64,000 bases of DNA from Helicoverpa zea (GCF_022581195.2 NC_061466.1:3286001-3350000); one strand, 5' to 3'. Counted from the first letter of the stretch, positions 1 to 12,905 are shown. Notes: generated by a model not told the origin, from the sequence alone. Translations and numbers: made by a program.

Positions 1-2149
1 GTAGTCCCCCTGTCTATGTCCTCCTCCAATAGACAAATACTTAATTAACAAACCCGGCTAAGTGCCTAGTGCGAGTTTTGCAAGTAAATTTTTTCGATGC
101 GAAGATTATCATACCATTGAATCACGTAGCACTTATCATAGAATTGTTTATTTAATAAAGACTGTCATCAGTACTTGGTCGTATTACACTTGAGCTCACT
201 TTTGCGAGTGTAATCATTATTAACCGGCAAAATAAAAGAAGCAGTAATACCTAAATCATGTGACGTAGCATACGACTCTTTATTTCAATAGACTTATAAT
301 TACGTATCGAGTTGCGAATGCTGTCAAAACTCGGAATCAGCACCCAGTTTAGATAACTGCCGAGAGCGGTGTCGTAACTTTGCGACTTACCTTTGAACAT
401 TAAAGCCTAGTTACTTTTATCACAGGTCGTTAAGCAATACCTATGTCTAGTTTTTATACAAATATCATAGCGATATACATGAGTAGTGAAACTAGACTGT
501 AATTAACAATACAGTTGGCGCAGAATAACTTGGCAATTCTGAAGTTTGACGCCCTCCGCATTTGTTCGTGCAGATATTGTCAAAAAGCTTTGCTTGTTCG
601 AAGTTGAATTCAGTGGACTTCTAAAAATTCTACCTCAAATAGCGTAAAATGGCTAACTTCATATAATTATTTGAGACGAACAGTAAAGGGCAACTCAATG
701 GCTGGTTTTTGAGCGACCTTATTAAAAGTTAAAAGTCGACCAGTCAGTTTTGAATTTTTTTTTCTTGATTGACTCAGTATCACTGTTATCCCTTTCCTTA
801 TACTTAATGCAATTTTTGAGTCAAGTGTAAGAAATGAATAAAAAAAATTGGTAATTGCAAAAATAGTACTACAGATGTACAAAAATAAATTGATTAGAGG
901 TACTAACTGGGTCGTTTTCAAAAAAATTGTAAAAAACAGATATGAAACAGATAGGAAAGCTATATTGTTATAACTGAAAAGTAACAGAGACGAATTATTA
1001 GGGTCAGTATATAACGACGTACTTTAAAAAAAAAATAAGAAGATAGTAGTATTCGAATTGTTCTCTATAATTTCGCTGTCGTCCACCTGGTGTTAGTGGC
1101 ATATTGCCTGTGAAGAAAAGAAAACCTTAATACATAAATATTAAATATTCTAAAACAAACCCCACAGCAATTCTTATACCCGAACTAAAGCCATTCGTAG
1201 GTAGGTAACTATCCCAAACTTATCCCATTATAATACATGATGTTACCTGCAAATATCGATTGTAAAAATGTATATCGATAGAAAACATTTTCGAGTTTTA
1301 TATTTTATTAGTGGATTGATTTTTATTTACTCTGTTCATGTCGACTTTTCGTAAAGATACCTTTATAAAATTATAAAATAAAAAGAAAAGTGGTAGGTTT
1401 GATTAAATACGTTTTTATCTCGGTACGTACACTGTGAACAAACCTTAACCGTTCATATCTGTTACGTCACAGAAAAAAGTAATCGATATGATAACCGATA
1501 TGAAGAATGTGGACACGCATTGCTTATATGAAAACAAATGTTCTACGTTGTAGTTTTCTTTTAAAATTAATCATTCATTGAGGATTATGGGGCGTTATTT
1601 TTGTTTTTCATAATGCTGAAATAAATGTTTATTCTGTTTTAAGAGTAATTAGCTAGTAGCTATTCTTTAAAAAAGAATAAATCTGTTGGACGTTTTAATA
1701 TACAATTTTTTTGAATATGACCCAACTACTAGGCTCGTTTAAAGCATTGGTGTGAATATTGTAATTCTATGACATAAGTGACTTCCGAGCGCTGAACCCA
1801 CGCGGCCCGTCCTAAATACACATCAATCTACACTCATTTGAATACTTTTAAATACTTAGTCACATTCTGAACGTATTTACGTATTTATATTTCAGGGAAA
1901 TGATCACGTAATTTCATCACGTGAGATATTAGGCAAAAAATCTTTGAAAAGTCTAGAGTCCAAAGGTATAATCAGAAGATAATTGATTTTTTGTATTTTT
2001 TTAACTTGAAAGATGGATGGAAATGGATGAATTGTGTGATACAGGATGTTTAAATATAAATCTATACATATAATAAAATGCTAGGAAAGTCAAAACTGTA
2101 CATTGAATATTTTTTTAAAAGAATACTTGGGAGGGTGATCTATTATCGA
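1..2149. other. Intergenic, no gene recognised
   Basis: AT-rich non-coding sequence. The only longer frame (667-921, minus) has no signal peptide, domain or splice context that I recognise. A fragment near 50-80 vaguely resembles the 'aagtgcgag' repeat seen complete at 33.68 kb, but is too short to call. Confidence 0.5.
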
Positions 2150-2406
2150 TTCTGAACCCAAATATATAGTTTTTAGAATTTTTGTCTGTATGTCTGTTTG
2201 TTTGTATGTTTGTCCCGGATAAACTCAAAAAGTACTGCATGGATTTAAATCAAATTTTACATGACTATTACCTGGGGACCGGTTCAACACATAGGCTATA
2301 TATCATCACGCTATCACCTACGAGGGTTGAGCAATGAATGATTAAATAAACGAAATTGGAAATTCTATATTGCTCACGCAGACGAAGTCGCAGGCAACAG
2401 CTAGTA
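2150..2406 (-). repeat. Metulj-like SINE/LINE-tail copy
   Basis: Read on the minus strand, this begins with the 'ctagctgttgcctgcgact' block, passes 'tagcctatgtg'-like text and ends near a gtttgtttgt run. This is the order seen in the other copies at 12.7, 30.6 and 47.2 kb. It is an interspersed non-coding repeat; the left boundary is approximate. Confidence 0.6.
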
Positions 2407-2935
2407 AATAAATAAAAATATAAGGATAAAATGAAGTGACTTTTGACGTCAAAATTCAATTGGCTTATATTTATTGCTTTTGTATAATATTAAAATAAAG
2501 AAGTAAATAAAACATTAATATAAACAATTGTAAAGTACATACTCGAATGCTTGCTTGACTACATTACCGACCCCAATATGGTCTTAGTTTAAGGATTATT
2601 GAATTAAAAAATACCTAAATATTGCTTAGAATAACAGACAATTATTTTAAAACCCTATTTGATAGTAAAAATATAATATATCGGGATTTAAGATTGGCCA
2701 TACTCGTATCACCTGATAAGTTGACTTACGTATACAATCTTCAATTACCCTTTTTCCAATGTATGTTGTAAATCCCCCTGTCAGTTTTATATACGGACCT
2801 GACGGACCTATATATGATGATATGAAAGAAGATGACTCATTTGAATGACTTCTTGCTAATAGCCTTTATTGCTATTATACTTAAGATAATATTACCGCTT
2901 GCTGCGTTACCGTGCAACTGTGTGTTTCATTTTTT

Positions 2936-3225
2936 TGTGAGTCCTTTTTGTGGAAGGAAATCATCAGAAGATCCTTCTCGCTGTTTGACAGATAGTGTCA
3001 GATTTTAATGGACTTACCGTCAGTTGCACAAAGCTCCATTAAATCTATTGCTGACACTTTTTATATTGTTGGCAAAAAAAGAGCAATGGATTTAAAGAAG
3101 CTTTAACTTTAATGGAGCCTGGTGCAACTGACGGTTAAGCCCGCTTTTGTTCCTTCTGGAGCTCTCTGTGTACCAAAGCCGCGGTAACTCTTTCAAACAA
3201 TTACGCAGTCTCGGCAGGTTTTATA
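2936..3225 (+). repeat. Noctuid-type SINE copy, split by a MITE
   Basis: The left half ('ggaaatcatcagaagatcc') and right half ('ctctgtgtaccaaagccgcg') match the order of a SINE seen again at 46.68 and 59.31 kb. They are separated by a 128-bp fold-back element, so the SINE was present before the MITE inserted. Confidence 0.6.
3012..3139. mobile_element. Small fold-back MITE inside a SINE
   Basis: The arm starting 'acttaccgtcagttgc' pairs with the end arm 'gcaactgacggttaag', with the inner 'ctccattaaa' / 'tttaatggag' continuing the stem. Internal sequence is AT-rich and non-coding. The element would form a long hairpin. No target duplication was established. Confidence 0.6.
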
Positions 3226-5029
3226 AAAGCCCGCAATAAACACTTTTGACTTTTCCTGTTAAATTATGTCGTAAAACGGAAAACCTTACTAGGACTACCT
3301 ACTAGTCGAAGCTATTTTCTTTACTGAAAAAGCTAACTTTATTTATATAACATTTTGGCCGCAACCGGCTGTTATAATAGTCATGAATTATGGCTTTGTG
3401 TTAAATTGACCTAGATTTGCGCAGTTTTGTCTGAAATAACCTATGCCAGATAAATATGTACTGTTCTGCAACTAACAAAAGAATTATATTCTGGCGTTAG
3501 ATAAGTATCAGATTGCAGTGTTGATAGCGTAACAATATGCGCATCTATTTTGGAGCAGCATTTGAATGTATTATCTATTCGTATCTTTAAATGGTAATGT
3601 CAAACTGTAGCTCATCATATTTTCTGTGTTAGGAAGAGACCTTTATCAGCATTGGGACAGGAAAATCGACAATGTTTTTAAAGCCACAATTCTAATAAAT
3701 TTTATTTTAAAAAGACCCAAATTAGATTTTAATATGTGTATATGTATAAGAAAATAATACATGTCTCAAACAATCTTAAGTGGCGAGGTCAAGTAACGAG
3801 GAAGGTACGACCATATAAGAAACCTGTTCGTTTTCGGTACACGCCAGCGGTTTCTGGTTTAATGCGATTGATAAACATTGAAATATTATGACTTTTATAC
3901 CCTTTATTTATATCTTGCAAGTTTAGATACAATTTGAACATTTCTTCAGGCAATGTCAAACCGTCCTCTGAATGAGTGGCGTGTGAATGACCTTTCCATT
4001 TTTCTGGACTGTGTGTGAATCTGTATTTTAAAGTTGCCTTAATGAATTCTTAAGAAATTCTACATCCGTTTTCTTATAGAAGAATAATATCTATATAAAT
4101 CTAAAAGATTTACAGATCTTAATAGAGTCTCATTAAGATTTTGATAAAAGCATTATTAAATTCTCATCAATTATCTACCTATTTAATTGATTCTGTCATT
4201 AGTATCATCTCACAAAGATACAAAGCAATGTTCCATAGTACTGACGTCAGTGTTCCAAGAGGAATTAGGTCGCAAAGTTCCATAAAGGTTAAAATTTACA
4301 TGTTCACCATATACCCGCAATCACGCAGCCCACGATTATCGTAGATATAATATTTCTTAAATACACACTTGTTGTGCACACATACGCAGATTAAATAAAT
4401 TATTGTACGTAGGTACCAAACTATCGTACCGATAAGCAAGATAAGAAAACATATACGTTTGTATTCGAAACACAAGAACCTCTTGGAATACTAGGTAATC
4501 ATCGAGTTAACGCTAATGGTTTTCTAATGATTTACGATAGAGTTAAGCAGTCAAGCGACATTCTATTTGAGCATAACAAACAAAAATAATCTTCAATGTC
4601 GGAACAAGAGCCACAAAATTATTCATTAAACTCGTGTCATGTGTCGGAGAGGAAAACGAGTTTGAAAACTGTCGCAGCAACGTGCGCGTGTGTATGATTC
4701 ACGAGCAGCCATCCCATCGGACCTGACAGGAACACTTTCGTACAAAGTGATTTGGCGATTTTCATGGCAATCCGCGAATTCACGGTCAATAAACGCTCTG
4801 AACGATACTTCTAATTCCGTAGGAGATCTTCAATACACAGCACAAACGGATATCGACTGTGCGACCAAGCATTACGGTCCATATTGGCATAACACAAGTA
4901 CGTTTTGGACAGTGATACAGATGCAGCGTGCATTGACTGTCCTGCGGGTCATCGTGCACTAACTGTTATCCGAACACTCACCGGCTTGTCATGATGTAAT
5001 AGGGGGCCTTCAGTCATTTTCTAAAATGT
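3226..5029. other. Intergenic, nothing recognised
   Basis: AT-rich sequence with short open frames only (4141-4344 and 4690-4962). Neither encodes a recognisable domain or has splice context that would extend it. Confidence 0.4.
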
Positions 5030-5362
5030 GATAAAACCGCCGAAGTCCGTGCGGCGGCGGCTGACATCTGCAACAAGAGGCCATCGAGGTCATATGATTG
5101 GAGCTCACTAAGTCAGGCGACCGTACACATGTTATAAAATCACTGGGGCTCACTTGTGCTGTGTTGTACGTAAACAAAGATGCATGAAGGCAGATCTAGG
5201 TTCCCGGGCGGGAAGTCAAACTCGCAGCATGTCTGACAAGGAGGCACCGGTAAGGTTTGTTTATCACTGAATCAGCGAGCGCGCGCGGCGGCGGGTGAGG
5301 GGGGGCGCGGCGCGGTGACGCCGACGTCGTGACGTGAGCGCGCGCGCCTGCGCACACGCGCA
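5030..5362 (+). promoter_or_regulatory. CpG-rich candidate promoter with TATA box
   Basis: A GC- and CpG-dense island stands out from AT-rich flanks; 5275-5362 is nearly all GCG repeats. A TATAAAA at 5133-5139 lies about 96 nt before an ATG at 5229 that is followed seven codons later by a good splice donor. Together these suggest a plus-strand promoter and 5' end. No downstream exon that would complete a gene was found, so it remains a candidate. Confidence 0.4.
5229..5249 (+). CDS. Possible 7-codon first exon (MSDKEAP)
   Basis: The ATG opens codons for Met-Ser-Asp-Lys-Glu-Ala-Pro and is followed directly by GTAAGG, a good splice donor. It lies about 96 nt downstream of a TATA box in a CpG island. 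Very short first coding exons do occur here: both chitin-binding genes in this window start with 7 nt. No plus-strand acceptor and coding exon of matching phase was recognised before 17.8 kb. The gene would therefore need a very long intron, perhaps with other genes nested in it. It could equally be a chance motif. Confidence 0.25.
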
Positions 5363-6866
5363 CCTAAACATCTCCATATTTTCTTGACGTGTATCGAATA
5401 ACGTTCCATTTCACAGAACGCTAAGTATTCAGCACATTATGTACATGTAGCGAATGCAATTAATTAATTACGAAACAGAAAACGCACGAGAGACTGGATT
5501 AACTATAAAATTAAGTATTACCATGTCTACAGAACTACTACCAAGTAGTAGTTGTGAAGAAATTGCAAGCAAATCCCAGTAGTGGAGTTCATGAAACAAA
5601 AAATAAAACAACCTGTATAATTGGGTTTTACAGTTGGTTCTTTTAAATCAGGCGAGTGACTCACTGTTGAGAATAAATCCTGATCATGCTTCAAAACTGA
5701 TGGTTTCAGTTGAGAGACCCTGAAAAACTTATTTCAGCAACACTGCAGGTACTTCGCGCTTCATTATTGACACCCTAATATACCTACACAAATAATATCA
5801 TTTACTGTAGATCTTTGATCTTGAGTTGTACTGTTGTAACAGCTTTGTTCTCAGTGCCTGACGATATTTCAGGAGCAATTTCCTCGTTACAAGTATTTAC
5901 TAGCTCCTACTGGACAGGTACTGTTTCGGTATAGTATAGAAATGCTATTCCTAGTACGACACCTGAAGTAAAGGAGAAATAGTTACCCTAACTTTATGCA
6001 TTCAACTTCTTCTTTGCTTGAAGCATTCAACTTCTAGAGACAACTTCAAGATTAGACTAACATGAAGTTATTTGTAGCCGACTTCCGATAAGTAATGCTA
6101 TAAGAACACAAAATGAAATTTACCTCTAATATCCTACGATTTGGACAGTAGGAGAATTACCTCCCCTGGGACCATATTCTGGATCTGAGCCAGTTTAAGA
6201 ATTAGGGCATAGCTGTTACATAACATACACATAGACATCATGTCATGTTTCATTGACTTAATAAGTAGAGCTTGGCGAGAAAGAAGTCTTTGTTTGCTAT
6301 TTCAAAAGTTCTAGAACTTTAACTCTTATTTTATGTACTTACAATACCTACTAATACTAAGGTACAAAGGTAGGTATTATATTACTAATACTGCGTCTAA
6401 AGCAGAAAATAGAACTGAAATTGCGCTTTATAATTACAATTCAATCACCACTGCAGTTTATCTGATAGGTACAAAATATGCAAAATAAAATATTTCCAAG
6501 AACTGATCTGTATCGACGATAGCTGTCGAACGTAGAGCATACGTCAGTAATTATTTACTTATCGTTTCATCTAAATAATTATCTATTCACAATAATACCA
6601 ACACTATCAGAAGATAATGGGTAATTGAAAACTTTGCCGCACTAATTTTAGAAATTACATCCTTTGATTGAAATACTAAAATGGTTTGTCCAATTTATAG
6701 ATGAAGCCACCAAAAACAATTGATAAGATTTTCTTTTTTGCTCCTTTAAGGCAAGGGGTTGTGAATACCATGAATTCTGAAAACCAGTCTCATCTCAGGC
6801 TAGTAGGGGTATTGGGTTGACTAGGTCAACTGGGCTCAACTCAACTCAGCTGGGCTGAGCAGGTCT
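5363..6866. other. Intergenic, nothing recognised
   Basis: AT-rich sequence following the candidate 5' exon. No exon-like frame or clear repeat boundary was seen. Confidence 0.4.
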
Positions 6867-6916
6867 GGGGCCCGATTCTCCTAAGTTAATAATGTCAAAA
6901 TCGAATAGAAATCTAA

Positions 6917-7569
6917 GGGATTGTTCACACCAAACGTATTGTCCGCCGCTTACTGTGAGTATACTCACTGTCTGCCCCAGTGTGAACGTCGACTCAATCT
7001 GCAGTAAGCGTACTCACCAAACCGACAGTAAGCTATAGCGTACGATGCGCTACATGTGTGAACAAAAGAATAGGCTCGTGTAGGTTCACACTAGATGCGT
7101 ACGCTGAGCGGCTGACTATTCTACACATAAAAGAGCTCAGTATTTGAACCCCCCAATCTTCATACATAACAGATGCTATGTCTTCCCAAGCGCATCTTCG
7201 TAAGTTTCTATCACTAGATTCTTCTGAATTCGCATTCCAAATACATTCTCTAGAATGTACTTCTGCAATAAACTTTTCGGTGTCGAACATCGCGAGGTGT
7301 CACGTGTCACGTCTGTCCTCATTGAAGTTTGTTTCTCGAGCGGCGGAGCGGCGCTATTCGGCAACTGCGTCCGCGTAGCCAATCCGCGTCCGCCGTGCAT
7401 AGTCGCGTAGTAAAATAATCGGCCACTGAGAGTCAGCGACAACAGACGACGTAATAGCGTATAGTCGGTTCGGTGTGAACGACAATTTCAATATATATGG
7501 AAAGGCAATAAACTGCGTAACGCGCGCTCACAGTCAGCGGCCGACAATACGTTTGGTCTGAACGATGCC
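6917..7569. mobile_element. PIF/Harbinger-like element with TAA target duplication
   Basis: The element starts GGGATTGTTCACACCAAACG and ends with an inverted counterpart (complement GGCATCGTTCAGACCAAACG). The arms match for about 40 bp with a few mismatches. It is flanked by TAA on both sides (6914-6916 and 7570-7572), and the intact copy of the host MITE shows the uninterrupted site. A 3-bp TWA duplication and GGG/GGC ends are typical of PIF/Harbinger. The 653-bp element still carries a MADF-like coding fragment on its minus strand, so it appears to be an internally deleted copy. Confidence 0.75.
7033..7290 (-). pseudogene. MADF-like fragment within the Harbinger-like element
   Basis: The frame begins MFDTEKFIAEVHSRECIW and continues with SDRNLRRCAWEDIASVMYED. 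This resembles the first two helices of MADF (Myb/SANT-like) DNA-binding domains, with the DRN-x-RR-x-AWE-x-IA pattern. Harbinger transposons commonly encode such a DNA-binding protein beside the transposase. After about 45 residues the similarity stops and the frame runs into the right end of the element, so the domain is truncated. No transposase remains. Family assignment is by eye. Confidence 0.55.
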
Positions 7570-7934
7570 TAATCGCAATATGATGATGATGATGACAATA
7601 GCAGTTTTAACCATATCGGGCATTCTGCTATTAATAAAAGACCAATCGTATTCGATTGACATTTGATTGGTGTGCGATTGGTCTGCTATTTTGGTAATTT
7701 TGGTCTATACGGTAGTTTGCTGTCCAATCATTTTGCAATCGTAAATCATTTGCAGACAAAATGATTTATTATTGAATGGCAGAAAAGGATAAAAACGTTT
7801 ATTTCAAAGAAAAAATAGCGGAATGCCACATACGCTTGAATCGTAATCGAGTCGGAATCGGATCTCAGTCGAATCGAGTCGAACGTGAATCGTATGTCAC
7901 TTAAGTAAATTAGGAATTAGGAGAATCGCACCCC

Positions 7935-10900
7935 TGATCTAAATGCCGACGCTCAATGCAAAACACTCGTACATAGCTGGATCCGGTTAGATTGGCAGCC
8001 GGCCCCAACATAGTAAGAAAAAAGCTGAGAGATAATGATCAATAGATCAAAAGCTTGGTGTGTGGTTCCAAGCACAAGAATCGCCATGAAGCTCCATGAA
8101 TTTTATAGATATATGAATTGCTATGGACAAAAGGCCTTTGGCGAATTCTATTTGATTTCTTCGGCTGAATATAAAAAAAACAAATAGCCTAAATAAATTT
8201 TACCCCCGTCTTTTATCTAATTATACGTTTTATTATCTTTCAAAACCTAACTTCCCTTCCTATTGCATTTCGGTTGCACAATTTCGACTCGCACTTGACC
8301 GGTATTTATTTATAGCGCTTAGTCTTCATGAATGAACTAACTTGATAACTTCATAATTAAAGGAACTACATCATTATTATCTTACGTAGTAAATCTTACG
8401 TATGAACATGTTCAATTAAAATCAATTAGCGAAAAGTTTACAGTATTTCATCATTTCCGATCAAGATTCTTTGATACGAAAGATGCTTGATGTTATCTAT
8501 AAAATATTGCAAAATTATTCGTATACATTACTGCGTATAAGTAATATCTTTGAAATCTATATTTTTAACCGGAACCAGAGTTATAAGAGCTTACAAAGTA
8601 CTTATATGCATAAAAACTATTACTGATAGTGCCTTTAAATTCTTAATTTACATATTAAGTAGGTAGTTACTAGGCGATGATAAAACTACTGAAATATTCC
8701 TTGACATAAGTAATAGTCATCATGACGAATGATCAGACTGAAAGTCTGCCAGTGTAATCTTAGTTGCCTAATAGATTAAGTTATGGAAAACAAAGGTTTT
8801 TCTTTGTTTATTTTTAAGCAGGAACTCCTTATTAATTAAGATCTTAAAGGAAAATAATGTGGAAGTGTTCTTGGAAAATGTAGAGGCAATTTACTGTATG
8901 GCCACGGCACATTTAGATTAAAATCTAATCAAACATCTGCTTTAAGATAAGTATTCCCAAAGTATACTTTAATAATCAAATGACGGAAACGTGCTAAATG
9001 CAATTTTTATCGTATCCTCTATCCGGTTTTCAAGGGTAAAATGTATATGTATTTTTAATTACATTTTCCATGAAAGTAAAGTTACTAGTACAATACAAGC
9101 GATATTTCAAAGGTTCACTCGCTATTTGATCATTCACATAGATAAAAAGATTATGCTGTTGATCTCTCTTTGGATCTATGAACCGAGGTTAATCTGCTAC
9201 AAAGCTGTAAAACTTCAATGAACTCAAATAAGTATACAGAAGAAAAAAACCTCTTCTATTAACGCCCAGAGAAAGTTCTTTTAAAGTTCTATAAAGTTCT
9301 TTAGGTTTCAGAGTGAGCCTATGAAGAAATAATTAAGTCAAACAATATTTGTAACTAATTAGTTATATGTATAATACACTTGACATTGGCGTATCATATC
9401 GGTTAGTCTGTCCATTAGAATTCGTTTTACATACACGCGCTGAAATACCCACCTAATCGTTCATAGACAGCGGCAAAACATAAAGATCAAACAATTTCAA
9501 GCACTGATTGAATCAGTCATAGATTAATATTTAATAGAAAATCTAAGATAATACTTTATCTTTTTGATAATTTTGACAAAATTATTATTCATCGAAGCAA
9601 GAATGATTTAATATGTTTTATCGTCCGTCGATTTTGCTAGCGGATCTAGGAACTACGATTGTCTGATTGGCGAACTGTACACAATATTATTTTTTCTTTT
9701 CATACGATATCAAGACATCTAAGTAGGCCTAATACTAAGATTTTCTTACATGGGTACCATCCAACAAATTCTATGGGTTGTTTCTATGAACAACCATGGG
9801 AAAATCCTTACCTCGTAAATCGTTATTTTTTTTGTTTAACGCTATATGTCCGCCTATAACATTAGCTACGGAAGGTGACGCCATGAGATATATTGACCCT
9901 AATGAAAACAGTACATAGTTTATTTTAATTTTATCGCCGTAGATTGATCTAGCATAAGTTCTTGTAAATATGGTTTTAACATTCCAGGGCTTTCCACAAA
10001 TGTCATCAGCTGATTCATATATAAACATACATAGTAGCCTCAACCCTGAACATTCCTTATCGCACTGCATATCATTGATCTAACTAATGATAAAGAGATT
10101 GCATCGGCGATTGTTATCATTTTTCGGAAAGCTTAATATTGAGAAATTATGAAAACATTACATTTCGTAGTCCTTGACTTTCCCTGTCCTTGTGACGCGG
10201 ATATTTGCATAGAAAATAAATAAAATACGTCACAATTAAATTGCATCATATTTATTCGAATCTAACTGGGCTGGCAAAGTCCATCTGGGCAGCGATCGGA
10301 AGCTAGGTAACATCTTCATGTCCTCAATACCGATACCCAATACCGCAGTGTCTAAAAATGAAGACATGAGTTGATGACATACGGCACACAGACGCGGTCC
10401 GTAACAATGAGCTTCATGAAGATGTTCAAAGTCATTCAGAGAGCAATTAATAGGGCTCTGCTAGGAGTTTAATAAGAAGAAAAAAAGTCACCGACATAGC
10501 CTTTAATTGCAACGCAACGAGATGTGAACGAGAACGAAAAGTGGCGGATTTCGGGGAAGGCCCTTGTCCAGCAGTGGACGTCCTTTGGTTAAAACGACGA
10601 AGATGACATTTAAACCCTTTATTTTACAATTTAAACTTTTAATTTTCTTTCATTAGTAGTTAGTTGTTGAGGGACAAATCTTGATAGCTTTATTTAAACC
10701 TCTTCATCTGGAATGCATCCACATAATTCAGTTTAGATGCACAATATAGGAATCACCTCAAATTTCAACCCGAAGAGTATTCTTACGTGGGAACTCCTCA
10801 ATGATTAGGAGCATGAATACGAAATAACATAGTTATTCCGTTCAGTAAATTATATAGGTTCAGTAAATAATAATACACCCACCGGGACTGCCTTGCAGAC

Positions 10901-11308
10901 GAAGGAAGGATCGGGTGGCCTGGAAAACGATGGTTGGTAGTCGCCATATTCATGTCCCTCAGTCATGAGGATAGGACCAAGAAGAAGAAGAATATGGAGT
11001 AGAGAACGTTAAAATGCTCTTAGAAAAGCGTATTTTAAATGATTATTTTAAATATAACTTAAAGCTGCAATATGTCAATGTCAAACACGACCTTGGCTCG
11101 TTGCACTTGTTCGCTGATTAAGAATGAGGTGATAACCATCAGTTACAAGTAATTCTAACTAATCGTCAGGTATCAGGCTTTTGATGATACCCGAATATGC
11201 GTAGGTAGCATTTATTTTGTTGACAAAAGTCATAAATTTTTATTGAACTCTGTACTGGGACGTCCCCTGCAATTTCCACTCTCATCGAAAGCATACTTAT
11301 AGTATACT
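7935..11308. other. Intergenic with repeat fragments
   Basis: No gene recognised. A degenerate SINE piece ('ggttagattggcagccggcc') lies around 7975-8040. LINE 3' tails lie at 10545-10612 and about 10870-10995 (ending in an aagaagaag run). Open frames at 8991-9221, 9659-9859 and 9771-10070 show no domain and no splice context. Confidence 0.4.
10545..10612 (+). repeat. LINE 3'-tail fragment
   Basis: 'gaaggcccttgtccagcag' followed by 'tggacgtc' and a GA/AT-rich end is a familiar lepidopteran non-LTR retrotransposon tail. A related, more decayed piece is near 16080-16150. Only the tail is present; no coding part is attached. Confidence 0.5.
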
Positions 11309-12400
11309 TATGCCCGTTTTCACCAACGAATACCTAAATTTAGGGAGCATTTACGGAACACTTATACTTCGGCCGTTCAGAGAATGCGTTCCTGACACCT
11401 ATCAGTTAGTCACGACTAGTGATGGGCACAACATAACACTGAGTTCGTTACCGTTCCTTCAAAATGAACCGCCGCATTATTTTAAGATTATTTTCGTTTT
11501 AAATTGGCGGAATCATTTGTTTTATATTTTAGTTATTTAAGTGGAAACCAAAAAAAGGTAATATTCATATAATAAAATTGTTTTATTTATTCTTTGTTAC
11601 AAGTACATTGAATTGAATGTGCGAACAGAATATTAATCAGACTCCGATTTGCTTGAGGAGGTGGTGTCTTCATCATCATCTTCGCCTACATGTATAATTA
11701 TATTATTATCAATAACAGAATCAATCCTGATATCTCGGTCTAACAAAAGCCGGGTAATCAAATAAAAACAGATCGAAAACACTTGAAAAACGTGGTCTAT
11801 GCGCACGAAACGACAACGGACGACTGTTTTAGCGTCACAAAATGGCGGCCCATAACGCCATTTGGGGTTACCATTTTTAATCTAAGTATAAAAATGCGGT
11901 TTGGTCATAGTTTTATTTTTATATTTCATAAACGTTATAATTAAGTCTTATAGTCCATTATTTTCCAATTCTTAAAAAGAAAATCAAAACGTATTATTTT
12001 ATATTATAACTGTATAAGAACAGATTACGATACTTGCCTGTTATTTTTAGCACAGCACTACAAAATATAAACCGCTGACATAACCTTGTAATAGCGCAGT
12101 ATAGATTTAGAAAAATATTGTTTACCAAGTTATTTGACACTCAGTTTGGCACAAAATTATAACATTCATTGATTATTGATATAATAATGTTGTTTTAATG
12201 CTCCTCAATTGTTAAAACGGTAAACAACCAGCAAAAATATTTTTATCGTAACTGCAACGCCATTGCAAAGTTACGTCGTCAGTTCAATCGCGACGTGTCA
12301 GGAACGCATTCTCTGAATGGCCGAACTAATAAGAATTTCATTTTCACCAAAGCCTAGGTGTCAAATTATAACCTTAAAATTTGACTTCAACTTGGGGGCC
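11309..12400. mobile_element. TTTTCACCAAC-family MITE, split by an insertion
   Basis: The end 'tgcccgttttcaccaacgaa' and following text (aaatttagggagcatttacgg) match, in reverse orientation, the right half of the 190-bp copy at 63314-63504. After the insertion 11367-12326 the match resumes ('aagaatttcattttcaccaa'). The far end may be the piece at 14505-14614, which would imply a further insertion of about 2 kb between them. Confidence 0.6.
11367..12326. mobile_element. 960-bp TIR element, likely parent of the MITE at 59.67 kb
   Basis: The left end 'cttcggccgttcagagaatg' and right end 'cattctctgaatggccgaac' are inverted repeats, flanked by TA on both sides. The right 140 bp is almost the same as one half of the 223-bp element at 59671-59893. 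On the minus strand near 11640-11700 a short frame ends in an acidic serine-rich stretch before a stop. It could be the remnant of a transposase C-terminus, but I cannot assign it to a superfamily. Confidence 0.65.
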
Positions 12401-12711
12401 CGATTGATGCCTGCTTAAACAACCCCTATCATTATCATTACAGAATACAAACATATTTTGAACCGTTTCTGGCGATGGATAGTGAAATGTACCTTTATAT
12501 GTTATGTAACACCAAAAATACCATGTTTAAAAAGCAAAAAAATACAAAAAAAAAAATGAAACGTAAACTTTTAGAAAGTTTAGAAGCTGTGGAGGTTGTG
12601 GATATGTAAAATAATAATCATTAGAAGACCACGTACCTATCTTACGTGAAAGAGCAGATGACTGAGAAATAAGTACGATGATCATGACTTTTTTATAAGA
12701 CTATATAGCCG

Positions 12712-12905
12712 TTTTCCCGCGGTTTCACCCGCGTCCCGTGGGAGCTACTGCCTGCACCGGGATAAAATATAGCCTATGTTACTCGCAGATAATATAGCTT
12801 TCTAATGGTGAAAGAATATTTAAAATCGGTCCAGTAGTTTTTGAGTTTATCCATTACAACCAAACAAACAAACATTTTCCTCTTTATAATATTAGTATAG
12901 ATATA
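12712..12905 (+). repeat. Metulj-like SINE copy
   Basis: The order is 'cgcggtttcacccgcgtccc', 'gatataaaatatagcctatg'-like text, 'aatcggtccagtagtttttg', a caaacaaacaaac run and the tail tttataatattagtatagat. This is a characteristic lepidopteran SINE tail. Other copies lie at 2.2, 30.6 and 47.2 kb. Confidence 0.7.

Larger units (their letters stand above)
6867..7934. mobile_element. GGGGCCCGATTCTCCTAA-family MITE, split by an insertion
   Basis: The left end 'ggggcccgattctcctaa' and right end 'ttaggagaatcgcacccc' are inverted copies. The non-inserted parts align along their length with the uninterrupted 337-bp copy at 54320-54656, read in the opposite direction. The block 6917-7569 interrupts it. 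No coding sequence belongs to this outer element. Confidence 0.75.

Noticed and set aside
4690..4962. A 90-residue frame with mixed composition
   Set aside because: No signal peptide, domain or splice context, and no support beyond being open.
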